DNA from: Kiritimatiellia bacterium
GTDB taxonomy: Bacteria; Verrucomicrobiota; Kiritimatiellia; RFP12; UBA1067
DNA length: 64,000 nucleotides
Reading direction: 5' to 3'
NCBI GenBank assembly: GCA_017405115.1
Contig: JAFRBA010000017.1
Coordinates: 1-64,000, forward strand
This document shows positions 26,301 to 34,261 of this stretch, piece by piece (the first letter of the stretch is position 1; each line of letters starts with the position of its first letter). Below the pieces are notes generated by a model. The model saw nothing but the letters and a program-made list of their open reading frames with translations, did no database searches and was not told the DNA's origin. A program made the translations under genes and the position numbers.

Positions 26301-26563
26301 AACGAAAGAGCAAGGCTATCGCCGGAAGCTTTCGCCTCGCGGCATTTGACCTCCCGCCCGTCGTCCATTACGACACTGGCGAACTTTCCCTTCCAGCGCA
26401 GCAGATTCCGCCCACTTGTCCGCTCGGCGAAATCAGCCACCGTTCCGTCTGCCGCGAGCGACAGGGTGAAGTCTTCCGCAGAATACTCTGCCACGACAGG
26501 CGCGGCGGAGGCCGCGACGGCCAGGGCTATGGATGCGAAGGACACGAGTGGCAAGAGAGACAT
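23393..26563 (-). CDS. Secreted glycosidase-like protein, paralog of the 9844-12180 product (1056 aa)
   Basis: A signal peptide (LVSFASIALAVAASAAP) leads into a beta-rich N-terminal domain and a probable TIM barrel with GGFKTLSLYNWWQTLGHYG, LKAGMHTLTAGIGFND, YAFTGVKRGAYGT, FDFVYHDGAEP (Asp442) and LQVEASIGGAHSWWFHSRLG (Glu473). The same landmarks occur in order in the 778-residue protein, including GVKRxxxGT, so the two form one uncharacterised family. The C-terminal 300 residues add beta-sandwich modules likely to bind carbohydrate. One GGGGACTGTCCCC palindrome lies in frame at 25375-25389. The gene is 12 nt downstream of the giant beta-repeat gene and 13 nt upstream of the oxidoreductase. 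Confidence 0.7.
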   Translation of the reverse strand: MSLLPLVSFASIALAVAASAAPVVAEYSAEDFTLSLAADGTVADFAERTSGRNLLRWKGKFASVVMDDGREVKCREAKASGDSLALSFDGVEGEAEMSVRRERWGLVFEAKSLTVSNAKEFKFFIVYPVCRKYNGQMMNAMSDDESAVVLRTYELSSAMRLRGNTVLEAVAEIGEHPPALPARAALVAAPRSRVLDRMKEMTRDAGAVSSLCGGAWSLAAPENRESYLIASMSRESAEDWIALAERGGFKTLSLYNWWQTLGHYGVNTNRYPRGEADLKETIAMIHAAGLKAGMHTLTAGIGFNDSWARPECHGDLLVTYAYTLAKPFTAGEDELYVNEKPGPKHDFVTSFLSNGNILRIGGELFTYAGIRGDTAPYAFTGVKRGAYGTRKTGTVPAGTRVEYLFQHFFSFFPEPSSKFMDEMSALLAGKYAKFGFDFVYHDGAEPMSRYNVDLTRRKFAAPLDQSQKPLQVEASIGGAHSWWFHSRLGAWDHVRWGAKQFHDYHLRHVVSEARNANMLAGQAGWWSLVTANGRVRGSFCDEAEYFASRNAGADLAMSMDGVNVTKGPLTFSVDRQMTIVGRYERFRLARAFTEEAVRRMDAEGAEFRLGQDDAGSWTLTPVKYLVRRIGTPEDRSWTFDTAFGESNLTLRVEALYVPASGSGETLIGPSDADSLKITSAPSVKAQIRTANVDGKGEVLAFRATNQSGERCGAWAGATLRYNHPFRNVAKDGEGTAFAFWVRGDGSGAVLDFRVSSSKVHNGGQSDHFLTLDFTGWRRVCVLLRERDAHRYGDYKWQGYRPIYPVYRNVVDPGKIEEVGFYLNDVPADGKATVLVTPVEILSETRQTLRDAAIVACGMRYAVPFSLESGEYAEFENGVWTHYSEVGEPVGATDGRATACCDRTERENVSDVSFESKDDAARAEVTMFAQGSSFHALKPLASLSDADRKTLSYEAVDPVAYAPSRGLDRPFAVAVRPGETARIDVELVGPVRRPGLVFRSGGGERFYVGLGADLAEGERRVVRGAGRPLSGIWTVRVTSDAPKTANARIDVVKRYAR
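25375..25389. repeat. CGGGGACTGTCCCCG palindrome inside the 1056-aa gene
   Basis: A perfect 7-bp-arm palindrome of the same kind as those at 13757-14012. It encodes G-T-V-P in frame near residue 394, in the equivalent of a variable loop of the paralog. Confidence 0.8.
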
Positions 26564-26575
26564 GAAAGCTTGGCG

Positions 26576-29500
26576 CTATCGTACTATCAGAATTGAACCT
26601 GGCACGAATATGTCGGCCACTAGATTGCCGTCTGCTACGCCTACGACGACAGAATACCCCTGGCGCGGGATCGTCGCAGACCAGTTGGCGAGTGCACCGT
26701 CCGCATGCGAAACGCCCTCGATCAGCGTGACGCGTCCCTTCATTCCCCTGAGTTCGCCGGAAAACGCGACAACGCCGCCCGCGTCGAGGTCCAGTCCGGG
26801 CGCGGACGCGCATGTCACGGTTCCATTGTTCACGACCACGTCGAGAGTGCCTCCGGGCGCGAGTGCGACAGGGCCGTTGACGATGCCCCTGCCTGAAATT
26901 GATCCGACTACGAAAGGCGAGTCTCCGTACACGTTGACCGTCGCGCCTCTCGCAACGGCGAGCGACTTCGCCCTGGAGCCGCGGTACGCAGGCTCGTCCG
27001 CGCCAAACCACTTGCGCCGCAGATACGCCTCGACGTTCAACACCTGCTCCCGCGACAGCACTTCCTCGAACAGCATCTGCTCGCCGAACTCCATTCCGCC
27101 GGTGGCGTGGCCGTAATGGCAACATGCTATGCCGCTCGCGCCAAAGCAGTCGTACAGGCATAGCGACACGAGGTCGTATCCGCCGGAAAAACCTGTCGTG
27201 GTCGGAACCATGAAATTCCCATTCAAGCGGGATCTGCGCGCACCGGCATGGCCTGAGGACATCATACCCGGACTCGGTCGGTTCGGCGACGAGCTGACGA
27301 TCGGCGACGAATACGAACCCGGGTCTGCGCGGTACAGCCCATCGAGATCGTGATATGTGATGTTGCTGCCGCGTGCACTGGAGCCGCCAACGAGCACACC
27401 GCCGCCTCGCACAGTGCCAACGACGGAAATCGTCGTATGAATCTCCTCATTATAGGCTCCGACGCCGTTGAGCTGAAACTTCATGGACTTGTTTTCTGTA
27501 TGGGTGGATGAATACGGGCCAAAATCAAGCATCGTGAGGCCACCCACCCCTGCTGTCTCGTTGAGCTGCACTGAGTCGCCATCGACTTTCATGATCGCCT
27601 TGGGATATGCCGCACCGCGCCGGTCGCGCATCTCGGTGACGGTTACGAGATCATTGTTCGTCGCCGCCGTGAGCGTCGAAAGATCGCTTGCATCAAAGTG
27701 AACCCAAGGCGTCGACGGAAGCGTGTCCGCCGTCGTCTTCACCGAACGGAGGTTGAACACGCCCTCGCGCACATCAATCGCCGTATCTGCATCGACAAGG
27801 TCTTCGACGTACAGCGTCCCCGCGCCGGTTTTTGCAAGCGTTCCATCGCCTGTCACCGAATCAATGGCCACAAGGTCGCCAACCGCAACAGCGACTGCCG
27901 GCACGGTCGAGACATTCAATGACGCCATGCGATCCGGCACTTCGCCGAGTCGGTCGTAGTTCGCGTGGGCGTTCATCCACTTCTTCATCAGATATTCTTC
28001 CGTCTCCAACCGTTCCGCCGTCGTCAGCGCATTGGTATAGATTACGTATTCATAGATGCGCATCTGACCATTGCATCCATTCTGGTAGTTGCAGAATCCG
28101 AAGGCATCCGCTTCGGTATCGCCTGTCGGAACGAACTCGACGCAGATGGGGCAGGACACATCTCCCTTCTTGTAATTCGTTGCTGTAAAGGCATAACCGG
28201 CATAGGGGCATCCCGTGCCAGTGGCGGGAATGGTTTCGCCGTTCATGTAGATCTTTCCGGACATCACATGGCCCGAGGCAAGCCCGCCCATCACCTGATT
28301 CCAATACTTCCATCCGGCCTCTCTCCAGTAGTCGTGCGTAGAGATGCGCGGCGAAGAACCAAGCCACGCGCCGCCGCCGTCATAGAGGTCGACAACCATC
28401 AGAACCGTGCGTATGTTCGAAAGCGGCCTATCCCAGACCAGCGCGGCAGTCGAGGCGATGTCCGTCTTGGTGGCTTCTGCGACTCTTGCAATCTTGATGA
28501 ACTTGCGGTCCTGGTTATCCGTCTCCAGCGTCGGATAGACGGATGCAACATTCGTAGCGAACATATAGCCCGCGCCGCGCACATCGTTCCAGCGGGTAAT
28601 GTTGCCGCTTGACTCTACGACCCCTTGCGAGGCATCAACCCAGAACGCCGGCGTTCCGGCGGGGGCAAGTCCATTCGGCTGCTCATAGATCGGCTGGCCA
28701 TTCGACTGCACCACGAGCACGGACGCTCCGTCTGCAAACGTCACGCCCGCCGCGTCGGAAAGTCCGTTCGGGAGAACGACCGTTCCTGCGCCGGAGATCG
28801 TCGCGCCCGCACCGGCGGAGAACGAGGAGGTAACGGTGAACACGCTACCCGTGGGAATCTTCAACGTCGCCGATGCGCCTATCGCCAGATTAGCGACAGC
28901 CATGGCATCCGTGCCATCCGGCGCAAGGGCCTCGAATATACCGCCCTCAACGGTCAGCGATCCCGTATTCGCAAGTGCGCCTGCCGCCGTGTAAGACGGC
29001 ACGGTTGCGACAAGCGTACCCGCGCCGTTCTTGACGAGCGAACCGATTACGTTGCTGATTGACCCGACGTAGGCCGTAATGCCATTGGTGACGGTAAGCG
29101 TCGCTACGGATGACGCGCTTGCCATTCGCAGGCTTGCCTGCGGAAATCCCGCGTTCCCAGAGGTCGGCTTTTCGAACTGGAGGTGGCACTTGTCAAGAAC
29201 GATGTTGCAGTTATGCCTTGCCGAATCGACAATTTCGATCGTCGCCGGCACTCCTGTCCACGATGTGAGCACCAGCCGTGTGCTCTCCCGTGTGGCCGCA
29301 GAATCATAAGTCCAATTCATGCTATCGACGCAAAGTCTCGCTTCATCTTTCTCCCGCCATTTCGAGAAGTCCAACGTATGTGCGGTGGAATTGGCTGTGT
29401 TGAGAAATTGGAGCGACTGGCTGACCTTCGGCGAAAACGCCTCGAATGTAAGCGCGACGTCCGCCGTCGCAGAGCCGAGCGCCGCAGGCTGCGAAAGCTC

Positions 29501-30244
29501 TATGGAGCCATCTGGGAACACGCGCTTCAGGAACGTGCCGACGGGGAGAATGTCGTTTGCCGCAGTAACCAAAGTTCCGGCGCAGAGTACATGTTCCGCC
29601 GTACCTGATGCGCGAACGGCATACGGCGAACCGTTCGAGAGCGTCCAGGTCGCCGTGATGGCCTCGTCCGATCCCTGCGGTGCGATCATGTGGTAGGTGC
29701 CGTAGGAGAGCGAGAGGTTATAGGTGGTCGAAGGATTGACACGCGTCTCGCCCGCCGCATTGGCATAGAAATCGAGCCGGTGCCAGTTGTCGCCGGCGGA
29801 CTGCCAGAGCGTGTAGCTGCCAGTGCGGGTGATGTCGCCGCAAACCACTGCGCGGTTAAGGTACATGTCCTTGGTGATCGTTGAATCGGCGTAGAGGTAG
29901 ACCGTGGGAGTGCTGCCGCTGCCTTTGTAGTTAAGCCCACGGTGCACGTTGACATTGTCTCCAATAAGGACAATTGGCGATCCAATGGCGCCGTAAACTT
30001 CGTAGAACTGGAAGCTATCCGGTATGGTCGCGTAGCGCACGGCTCCGGGTGTGTTCGTGAACCACACATAGGTGCTTGTCCCCGACACAGGCACGACGCC
30101 GCCGTTCCAGTTTGCGGTATCGGCAAACGAATGCGCCGTGGACGGAGCATTCACGCCCGTGTTAATCCAGACGTAGTCCGTCGCGAAAGCGGACAAAACA
30201 AATCCGAGTGCTCCGAGAAGCACAGTCATTTCTCTTGCTCTCAT
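26576..30244 (-). CDS. Giant secreted beta-strand-repeat protein (1222 aa)
   Basis: A short signal peptide (TVLLGALGFVLSAFA) is followed by Asn/Gly/Ser/Thr-rich repeats of the autotransporter-associated type (ANWNGGVVP; GSLVKNGAGTLVATV; SGAGTVVLPNG; DGTLAKTGAGTLYV). Two similar modules (PAFWVDASQGV ... TPWVHFDASDLS) end with helices like TAERLETEEYLMKKWM and REQVLNVEAYLRRKWFG, resembling LamG/concanavalin-like modules of surface proteins. No beta-barrel translocator is visible at the C-terminus. It is probably a cell-surface glycan-binding or adhesion protein. It starts in a 4-nt overlap with the 770-residue gene, with GGGAG eight bases upstream. Confidence 0.7.
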   Translation of the reverse strand: MRAREMTVLLGALGFVLSAFATDYVWINTGVNAPSTAHSFADTANWNGGVVPVSGTSTYVWFTNTPGAVRYATIPDSFQFYEVYGAIGSPIVLIGDNVNVHRGLNYKGSGSTPTVYLYADSTITKDMYLNRAVVCGDITRTGSYTLWQSAGDNWHRLDFYANAAGETRVNPSTTYNLSLSYGTYHMIAPQGSDEAITATWTLSNGSPYAVRASGTAEHVLCAGTLVTAANDILPVGTFLKRVFPDGSIELSQPAALGSATADVALTFEAFSPKVSQSLQFLNTANSTAHTLDFSKWREKDEARLCVDSMNWTYDSAATRESTRLVLTSWTGVPATIEIVDSARHNCNIVLDKCHLQFEKPTSGNAGFPQASLRMASASSVATLTVTNGITAYVGSISNVIGSLVKNGAGTLVATVPSYTAAGALANTGSLTVEGGIFEALAPDGTDAMAVANLAIGASATLKIPTGSVFTVTSSFSAGAGATISGAGTVVLPNGLSDAAGVTFADGASVLVVQSNGQPIYEQPNGLAPAGTPAFWVDASQGVVESSGNITRWNDVRGAGYMFATNVASVYPTLETDNQDRKFIKIARVAEATKTDIASTAALVWDRPLSNIRTVLMVVDLYDGGGAWLGSSPRISTHDYWREAGWKYWNQVMGGLASGHVMSGKIYMNGETIPATGTGCPYAGYAFTATNYKKGDVSCPICVEFVPTGDTEADAFGFCNYQNGCNGQMRIYEYVIYTNALTTAERLETEEYLMKKWMNAHANYDRLGEVPDRMASLNVSTVPAVAVAVGDLVAIDSVTGDGTLAKTGAGTLYVEDLVDADTAIDVREGVFNLRSVKTTADTLPSTPWVHFDASDLSTLTAATNNDLVTVTEMRDRRGAAYPKAIMKVDGDSVQLNETAGVGGLTMLDFGPYSSTHTENKSMKFQLNGVGAYNEEIHTTISVVGTVRGGGVLVGGSSARGSNITYHDLDGLYRADPGSYSSPIVSSSPNRPSPGMMSSGHAGARRSRLNGNFMVPTTTGFSGGYDLVSLCLYDCFGASGIACCHYGHATGGMEFGEQMLFEEVLSREQVLNVEAYLRRKWFGADEPAYRGSRAKSLAVARGATVNVYGDSPFVVGSISGRGIVNGPVALAPGGTLDVVVNNGTVTCASAPGLDLDAGGVVAFSGELRGMKGRVTLIEGVSHADGALANWSATIPRQGYSVVVGVADGNLVADIFVPGSILIVR

Positions 30245-32553
30245 GGTGTGGTCTCCCTTTGCGTTTCATTGAGCCGCGCCAGAACGTCACGGCAGTTCAG
30301 AATCTTCTCGATGATGTCGTGGGGCAGATAATAGTAGTGGTTCGTGGCCTCGAACCCTATCCGACTGTCGGCTCGGACGACGGCAAGATGCCGGTGCGCG
30401 GTCTCCAGCTCGCGCTTGGCGCATTCCGCCATCGCCGCCCTGTCGCCGCGGTTCCGCGCCATGACGAACCTGCCCTGGTCAACTACGGAGCTGAAGTGGT
30501 TCTCTATGGCACGGAAAAGACCCAGTTCGCGACCTGCCGCATGCTGTCTTTCGCCGGACAGTGAGCTGACAAGCCTCTCGAACGCCGCGTTGCCGACTGT
30601 GAAACCGTCGCGAACCTTCTCCATTTGCGCGACCCAGACGTCCTCAGGATAGATTGCGCGCCAGCGCTTCAGGTCGTCGAACGGATATCCGACCATTGAG
30701 GCCGTCCAGCCGGACGGCTCGAGATACAGGTGGTTTGCCGGGCCGAGCGTGTGGTTGCCGCAGTAGACAGATGAGATGTTGAACGGATATTCGCGGAAGC
30801 CGTCGGAATACGCCTTCCAGGCGGAACGGGCCGCCACTATCCCGCAGCTCCCGTACAACCGTTCCGCAACGCGGTCCAGCAGGGCGTCTTTGCCTTCGCC
30901 CCTGCGGCATTCGGCGTACACCAGCAGATTCGGCGTCGGCGCGGAACCGAGAGACCAGGAAAGCATCACGCCATCGACACCGCCATTCGCGAGGTTACAG
31001 GCATGTTCGGCAACGATATCCATCACCGGCACGTACGGCACGGCGCTCATCTCCCACGTGAGCGCGGCCTGCACCTTTGCCGCCGTCTTCATGTCCCGAA
31101 GCCTGGCCGCATTCCATATCGCCTTCGCGCGGTCGCTCGGCCCCGGAGCGGAGATCGAATATTCGTTGATCTCCGCCTTCACCCCGCCACGCTCTATGGG
31201 AACGCCGATCTCGCTTACGGACATTATCCGGCAAGACTTCTCCGGCAGCTGCGACACTATGTACCGCCGCTCGTCCTTCGGCCATGCCCAGTCCCAGGCG
31301 ACAACCTCGGCCTCCGGATCTCCAGCCTTAACGCCCTCCCATATCGTGCGATTCACCTCGGCAACGATGTCGCCCACCTTGCGGTCGCGGCAGCGCGGAC
31401 ATCCTTCGCGTTTCCACCTCGAGGCGCAGTTCGTGAGGTTCTCGCTCATCGTTATGGCGAAGACCCCTCCCAGCCCTTTTACCTGTGAAAACACCTGTCG
31501 CAGCGAGTCACGCAGCCAGCGGCGAGTCTCGGGATGCGACGTGCACCGCGCATAGCCCAGCCCGTCGGCATCGCGCTTTACTCCGCGCGTCTCCATCCGG
31601 CCCGGCTTCTCGAAGAATCCGTCGTCCTGCGCCCGCGGTTCGTTGATGTATAGGTATACCTTTATCCCGTACTTCGCGGCGCGGGCGACAAGTGTGCGAA
31701 GATTCGCGATGCGCCGTTCGCTCCCTTCGCCAAATTCCGGGTACGCCGGATCCTTCGCCAGCGTGGAGAGCACAACGTGCATCCAGACCGCGTTCACGCC
31801 ATTCGCCGACAGCCGGCAGAGGAGCCCTTCGGGAAACGACCCGACCGAGTCGTCGGAGAGAGGGTCTCCATAGTCCGCGAAGTACGATGAAATGAGACGC
31901 AAATCGAATGTTGCATCTCCACAGGACTGCAAAGTCGTCGCATCGGCGGCGTCCGGCATCCTCGACAGCTCCTCCACAAACCTGAACCTTGGCTCTTCCG
32001 GAGCCATCGGCACTACGCCTTCCTCCTTCAGCGTCTTCGCGATTTCCAGGCGGCGGGAACGGCCCTCCGCCGCGGTTTCTGGCGTGCAGACCACGGGACA
32101 ACAGAATGGCTTCGCCCTGCCGAGCTTCGAGAACAGGAAGTCGTCCTCGACAAGCGAGTACGACAGCTCTTCTCGAGTCATGTCAAGCAACGTCAGCAGC
32201 TGTTCGTACGGAAGCAGGTGCCAATTGCGCTTGACGACCGTGATGTATCCCTTTCGCCGCCAGTATGTCGATACAGGCGGCTGAGGCACGGGCAGCGACA
32301 TTTCGCGGGCGATATTCTCCAGATCCGACTTGTCCGCACCGATGGATTTCGCCATCCGCTCGACGGACACGACAGGCCAGTTACGCCATACAAAGGCGCT
32401 CAGCGCGTCGGGGAAAGGCGAACATGTCGCCGCAGGATGCGTTCCGCCCTCCCCCGGCAGGCGAACCGCGCCGAGAGACGCAGTCGCCACGCCGAGGGAC
32501 AACACGAAGCAAATGGCCCAGATTGACCTCATGTCGCCGTGGTCACTTCTCAT
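30241..32553 (-). CDS. Secreted protein with a predicted TIM-barrel domain, possible glycoside hydrolase (770 aa)
   Basis: The ATG at 32553 is used, six bases after AAGG and 8 nt after the M24 gene; the frame extends further upstream only as out-of-frame M24 sequence. A signal-like segment (IWAICFVLSLGVATASLGA) follows. The central part shows barrel-type features: YGIKVYLYINEPRAQDDGFF, FAITMSENLTNCAS, CPRCRD and GGVDGVMLSWSLGSAP, then a helical C-terminus. The pattern resembles secreted glycosidase-like proteins of Lentisphaerae and relatives with DUF4838-type barrels, but I cannot assign a family. Position in the operon supports a role in glycan breakdown. Confidence 0.55.
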   Translation of the reverse strand: MRSDHGDMRSIWAICFVLSLGVATASLGAVRLPGEGGTHPAATCSPFPDALSAFVWRNWPVVSVERMAKSIGADKSDLENIAREMSLPVPQPPVSTYWRRKGYITVVKRNWHLLPYEQLLTLLDMTREELSYSLVEDDFLFSKLGRAKPFCCPVVCTPETAAEGRSRRLEIAKTLKEEGVVPMAPEEPRFRFVEELSRMPDAADATTLQSCGDATFDLRLISSYFADYGDPLSDDSVGSFPEGLLCRLSANGVNAVWMHVVLSTLAKDPAYPEFGEGSERRIANLRTLVARAAKYGIKVYLYINEPRAQDDGFFEKPGRMETRGVKRDADGLGYARCTSHPETRRWLRDSLRQVFSQVKGLGGVFAITMSENLTNCASRWKREGCPRCRDRKVGDIVAEVNRTIWEGVKAGDPEAEVVAWDWAWPKDERRYIVSQLPEKSCRIMSVSEIGVPIERGGVKAEINEYSISAPGPSDRAKAIWNAARLRDMKTAAKVQAALTWEMSAVPYVPVMDIVAEHACNLANGGVDGVMLSWSLGSAPTPNLLVYAECRRGEGKDALLDRVAERLYGSCGIVAARSAWKAYSDGFREYPFNISSVYCGNHTLGPANHLYLEPSGWTASMVGYPFDDLKRWRAIYPEDVWVAQMEKVRDGFTVGNAAFERLVSSLSGERQHAAGRELGLFRAIENHFSSVVDQGRFVMARNRGDRAAMAECAKRELETAHRHLAVVRADSRIGFEATNHYYYLPHDIIEKILNCRDVLARLNETQRETTP

Positions 32554-32561
32554 AAGTCGCC

Positions 32562-33734
32562 TTACAGCGGCTTCGAGAAGTACTCGTCCATCTTCGGGGA
32601 CATCGGCCTGCAGCCGTTCTCCGTGATGATGTAGCCCGTCTCGATGCGCGCGCCGTTCCACTTCGGATGCCCGAAGAAGCTGACGTCGACCATGACGGTC
32701 ATGCCGGGGGCGAGCACGTCCTCGGAATTCGGCCCGTAGAACGGCAGCTCCGCCTCCATGAGGCCGATCGTGTGCGCGAACGGGCAGACGAGATACCTGA
32801 AGAGGTCGTGCTTCTTGAAGTACTCGCGGCCGGGAACGTCGATCTCCTTGCCGGATACGCCGGGCTTGAGCATGCCCTTGGTGAGCCACATCACCTCGCG
32901 GAGGTGGTTCATCGCGTCCTTCTGGTCCTGCGTGAAGACGCCGTTCACCGGCAGCGTGTCGCCGAACGTGCCGGCGTAGCCGTTGAAGCGCGGCGCAATG
33001 CCGATCATGACGAGTTCGCCGTCCTTCATCTCCTTGTTGGTCGCCGTCGGCACGACCGCGTTCGCGCGCTCGCCCGAGCCGACGATCGTGGAGTACGCGA
33101 AGTTCGTCGCGCCGTTCGCGCGGCATACCGCCTCGCCCGCCGCGGCGACCTCGTACTCGAACGCGCCGGGCTTGATCTTCGCCCTCATCGCGTCGTACGC
33201 GAGGTCGCAGAGACCGACGGCCTTCAGCATGTTCTCGCGCTCCCAGTCGCTCTTGTACGCGCGCATCGCCTCGTAGTCGCCTGTGATGTCGACGAGTTCC
33301 ACGCCCGCGAAGCCCTTCTGGAAGTCGAGGTAGACCTGGTGCGGAATCGTGTTCGTGCCGACGACTCCGATGCGCTTGAGCGGCATGCCGGCTTCGGACA
33401 TCTCCTTGTAGAGGTCTTCGAAGCCGATGATGTGGGCGTTCGGGTACTCTTCTTCGGGGACCATGAACACCGGGAAGCAGCGGATCTTCTTGATCGCCGA
33501 GCTCTGGATGGCGAACGGCTCCGACTCGGGGCCGCCGAGGAGCCACGGCTCGCCCTTGGCGGGGACGAACACGGAACCCTTCTCAAACTGCCCGCACCAG
33601 CCGGTCAGGTACCAGCCGTTTGCGACGTTCAGCTCGTCGAAGTACACGAGCGCGGCGTCGAGGCTCCTCTTCTGCAGAATGGCCTGCACTGCCGCGATAC
33701 GCTTGTTGGACTCTTCCTGATTGTAGTATGACAT
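32562..33734 (-). CDS. M24 family (creatinase/Xaa-Pro aminopeptidase-like) protein
   Basis: This 390-residue cytoplasmic pita-bread-fold protein has a creatinase-type N-terminal domain (VYFDELNVANGWYLTGW). The catalytic domain has GSGERANAVVPTAT, NGYAGTFGDT, FAHTIGLMEAELP (His321) and RIETGYIITENG (Glu365). The two Asp that bind metal in M24 peptidases are not in register: no Asp precedes NGYAG, and Asp259 is displaced. The protein may therefore be a creatinase-like, metal-free C-N hydrolase rather than a peptidase. It is the second gene of the XylR-side operon and is followed 8 nt later by the 770-residue gene. Confidence 0.8.
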   Translation of the reverse strand: MSYYNQEESNKRIAAVQAILQKRSLDAALVYFDELNVANGWYLTGWCGQFEKGSVFVPAKGEPWLLGGPESEPFAIQSSAIKKIRCFPVFMVPEEEYPNAHIIGFEDLYKEMSEAGMPLKRIGVVGTNTIPHQVYLDFQKGFAGVELVDITGDYEAMRAYKSDWERENMLKAVGLCDLAYDAMRAKIKPGAFEYEVAAAGEAVCRANGATNFAYSTIVGSGERANAVVPTATNKEMKDGELVMIGIAPRFNGYAGTFGDTLPVNGVFTQDQKDAMNHLREVMWLTKGMLKPGVSGKEIDVPGREYFKKHDLFRYLVCPFAHTIGLMEAELPFYGPNSEDVLAPGMTVMVDVSFFGHPKWNGARIETGYIITENGCRPMSPKMDEYFSKPL

Positions 33735-33735
33735 G

Positions 33736-33770
33736 GTTGTTAGTTGTTAGTCGTTAGTGGTTAGTGGTTA
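33736..33770. repeat. Five tandem 7-bp units between the ASRT and M24 genes
   Basis: Units GTTGTTA, GTTGTTA, GTCGTTA, GTGGTTA and GTGGTTA fill most of the 42-nt gap directly before the M24 ATG at 33734. No strong ribosome site is left outside the repeat. Confidence 0.8.
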
Positions 33771-33776
33771 GGGCTC

Positions 33777-34136
33777 CTAGCAGCAGTAGCCCTGCACGGG
33801 GTAGTAGGCCATGTCCTTGCGGCGGTCGAGGCGACCGTAGACGGCGACGACCGGCACGTCCGACTCCAGAATCGTCGCGGTCTGACCTGGTCCAAGCTGG
33901 AACTTCTCGTCGCCGAGCGGCATGTCCATGCGGAAGCAGTTGACGCGGCGCGCGGGGACGTGCAGCGTAATGCCCTCCTTGGGGTCCTTGTCGTCGAAGA
34001 GTATCGTGACTTTTATCGTCGCGTCCCTCTCTCCGTTGTTTACGACCATCAGCGCCTCGTGCCCGAACGGCTCCGAGTCTCCATGCGGCGGCAGGTCGCC
34101 GTCGGAGAACACCCAGGTCTTTTTCCCGATTTCCAT
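33777..34136 (-). CDS. Anabaena sensory rhodopsin transducer (ASRT) family protein
   Basis: The 119-residue beta-sandwich protein matches the ASRT family along its whole length: IGKKTWVFSDGDLPP, FGHEALMVVNNGERDATIKV, LHVPARRVNCFRM and VPVVAVYGRLDRRKD. In Anabaena the homolog signals from a rhodopsin, but most members occur without one and have been proposed to bind small molecules such as sugars. No rhodopsin gene is present. It is first in the operon divergent from the XylR-like regulator. The ATG at 34136 follows AAAGGAG at 8 nt, and a TTGG-TATCAT box lies 26 nt upstream of the start. Confidence 0.85.
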   Translation of the reverse strand: MEIGKKTWVFSDGDLPPHGDSEPFGHEALMVVNNGERDATIKVTILFDDKDPKEGITLHVPARRVNCFRMDMPLGDEKFQLGPGQTATILESDVPVVAVYGRLDRRKDMAYYPVQGYCC

Positions 34137-34162
34137 AAATGGCTCTCCTTTCAGATGCTTGT

Positions 34163-34168
34163 ATGATA
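34163..34168 (-). promoter_or_regulatory. Promoter of the ASRT-to-oxidoreductase operon
   Basis: TTTTGG-TATCAT on the minus strand lies 26 nt before the ATG at 34136, facing away from the regulator gene. The intergenic region also holds GTAAAGTTTGCAAA, a possible operator next to it. Confidence 0.5.
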
Positions 34169-34245
34169 CCAAAAGAATCGCATTGGCGTAACTGTAAAGT
34201 TTGCAAATCACCATGAAATTTTCGCAACCGCATTCCACGCCGATA

Positions 34246-34254
34246 TGCTATACT
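34246..34254 (+). promoter_or_regulatory. Extended -10 promoter of the XylR-like regulator, leaderless spacing
   Basis: TGC-TATACT is followed by 7 nt (ACGCGGC) and then the ATG at 34262, with no ribosome-binding site. Confidence 0.6.
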
Positions 34255-34261
34255 ACGCGGC

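Noticed and set aside
30241..33546. 1101-residue version of the TIM-barrel-like protein
   Set aside because: The first 330 residues are a shadow of the M24 gene. The signal peptide and ribosome site place the start at 32553.
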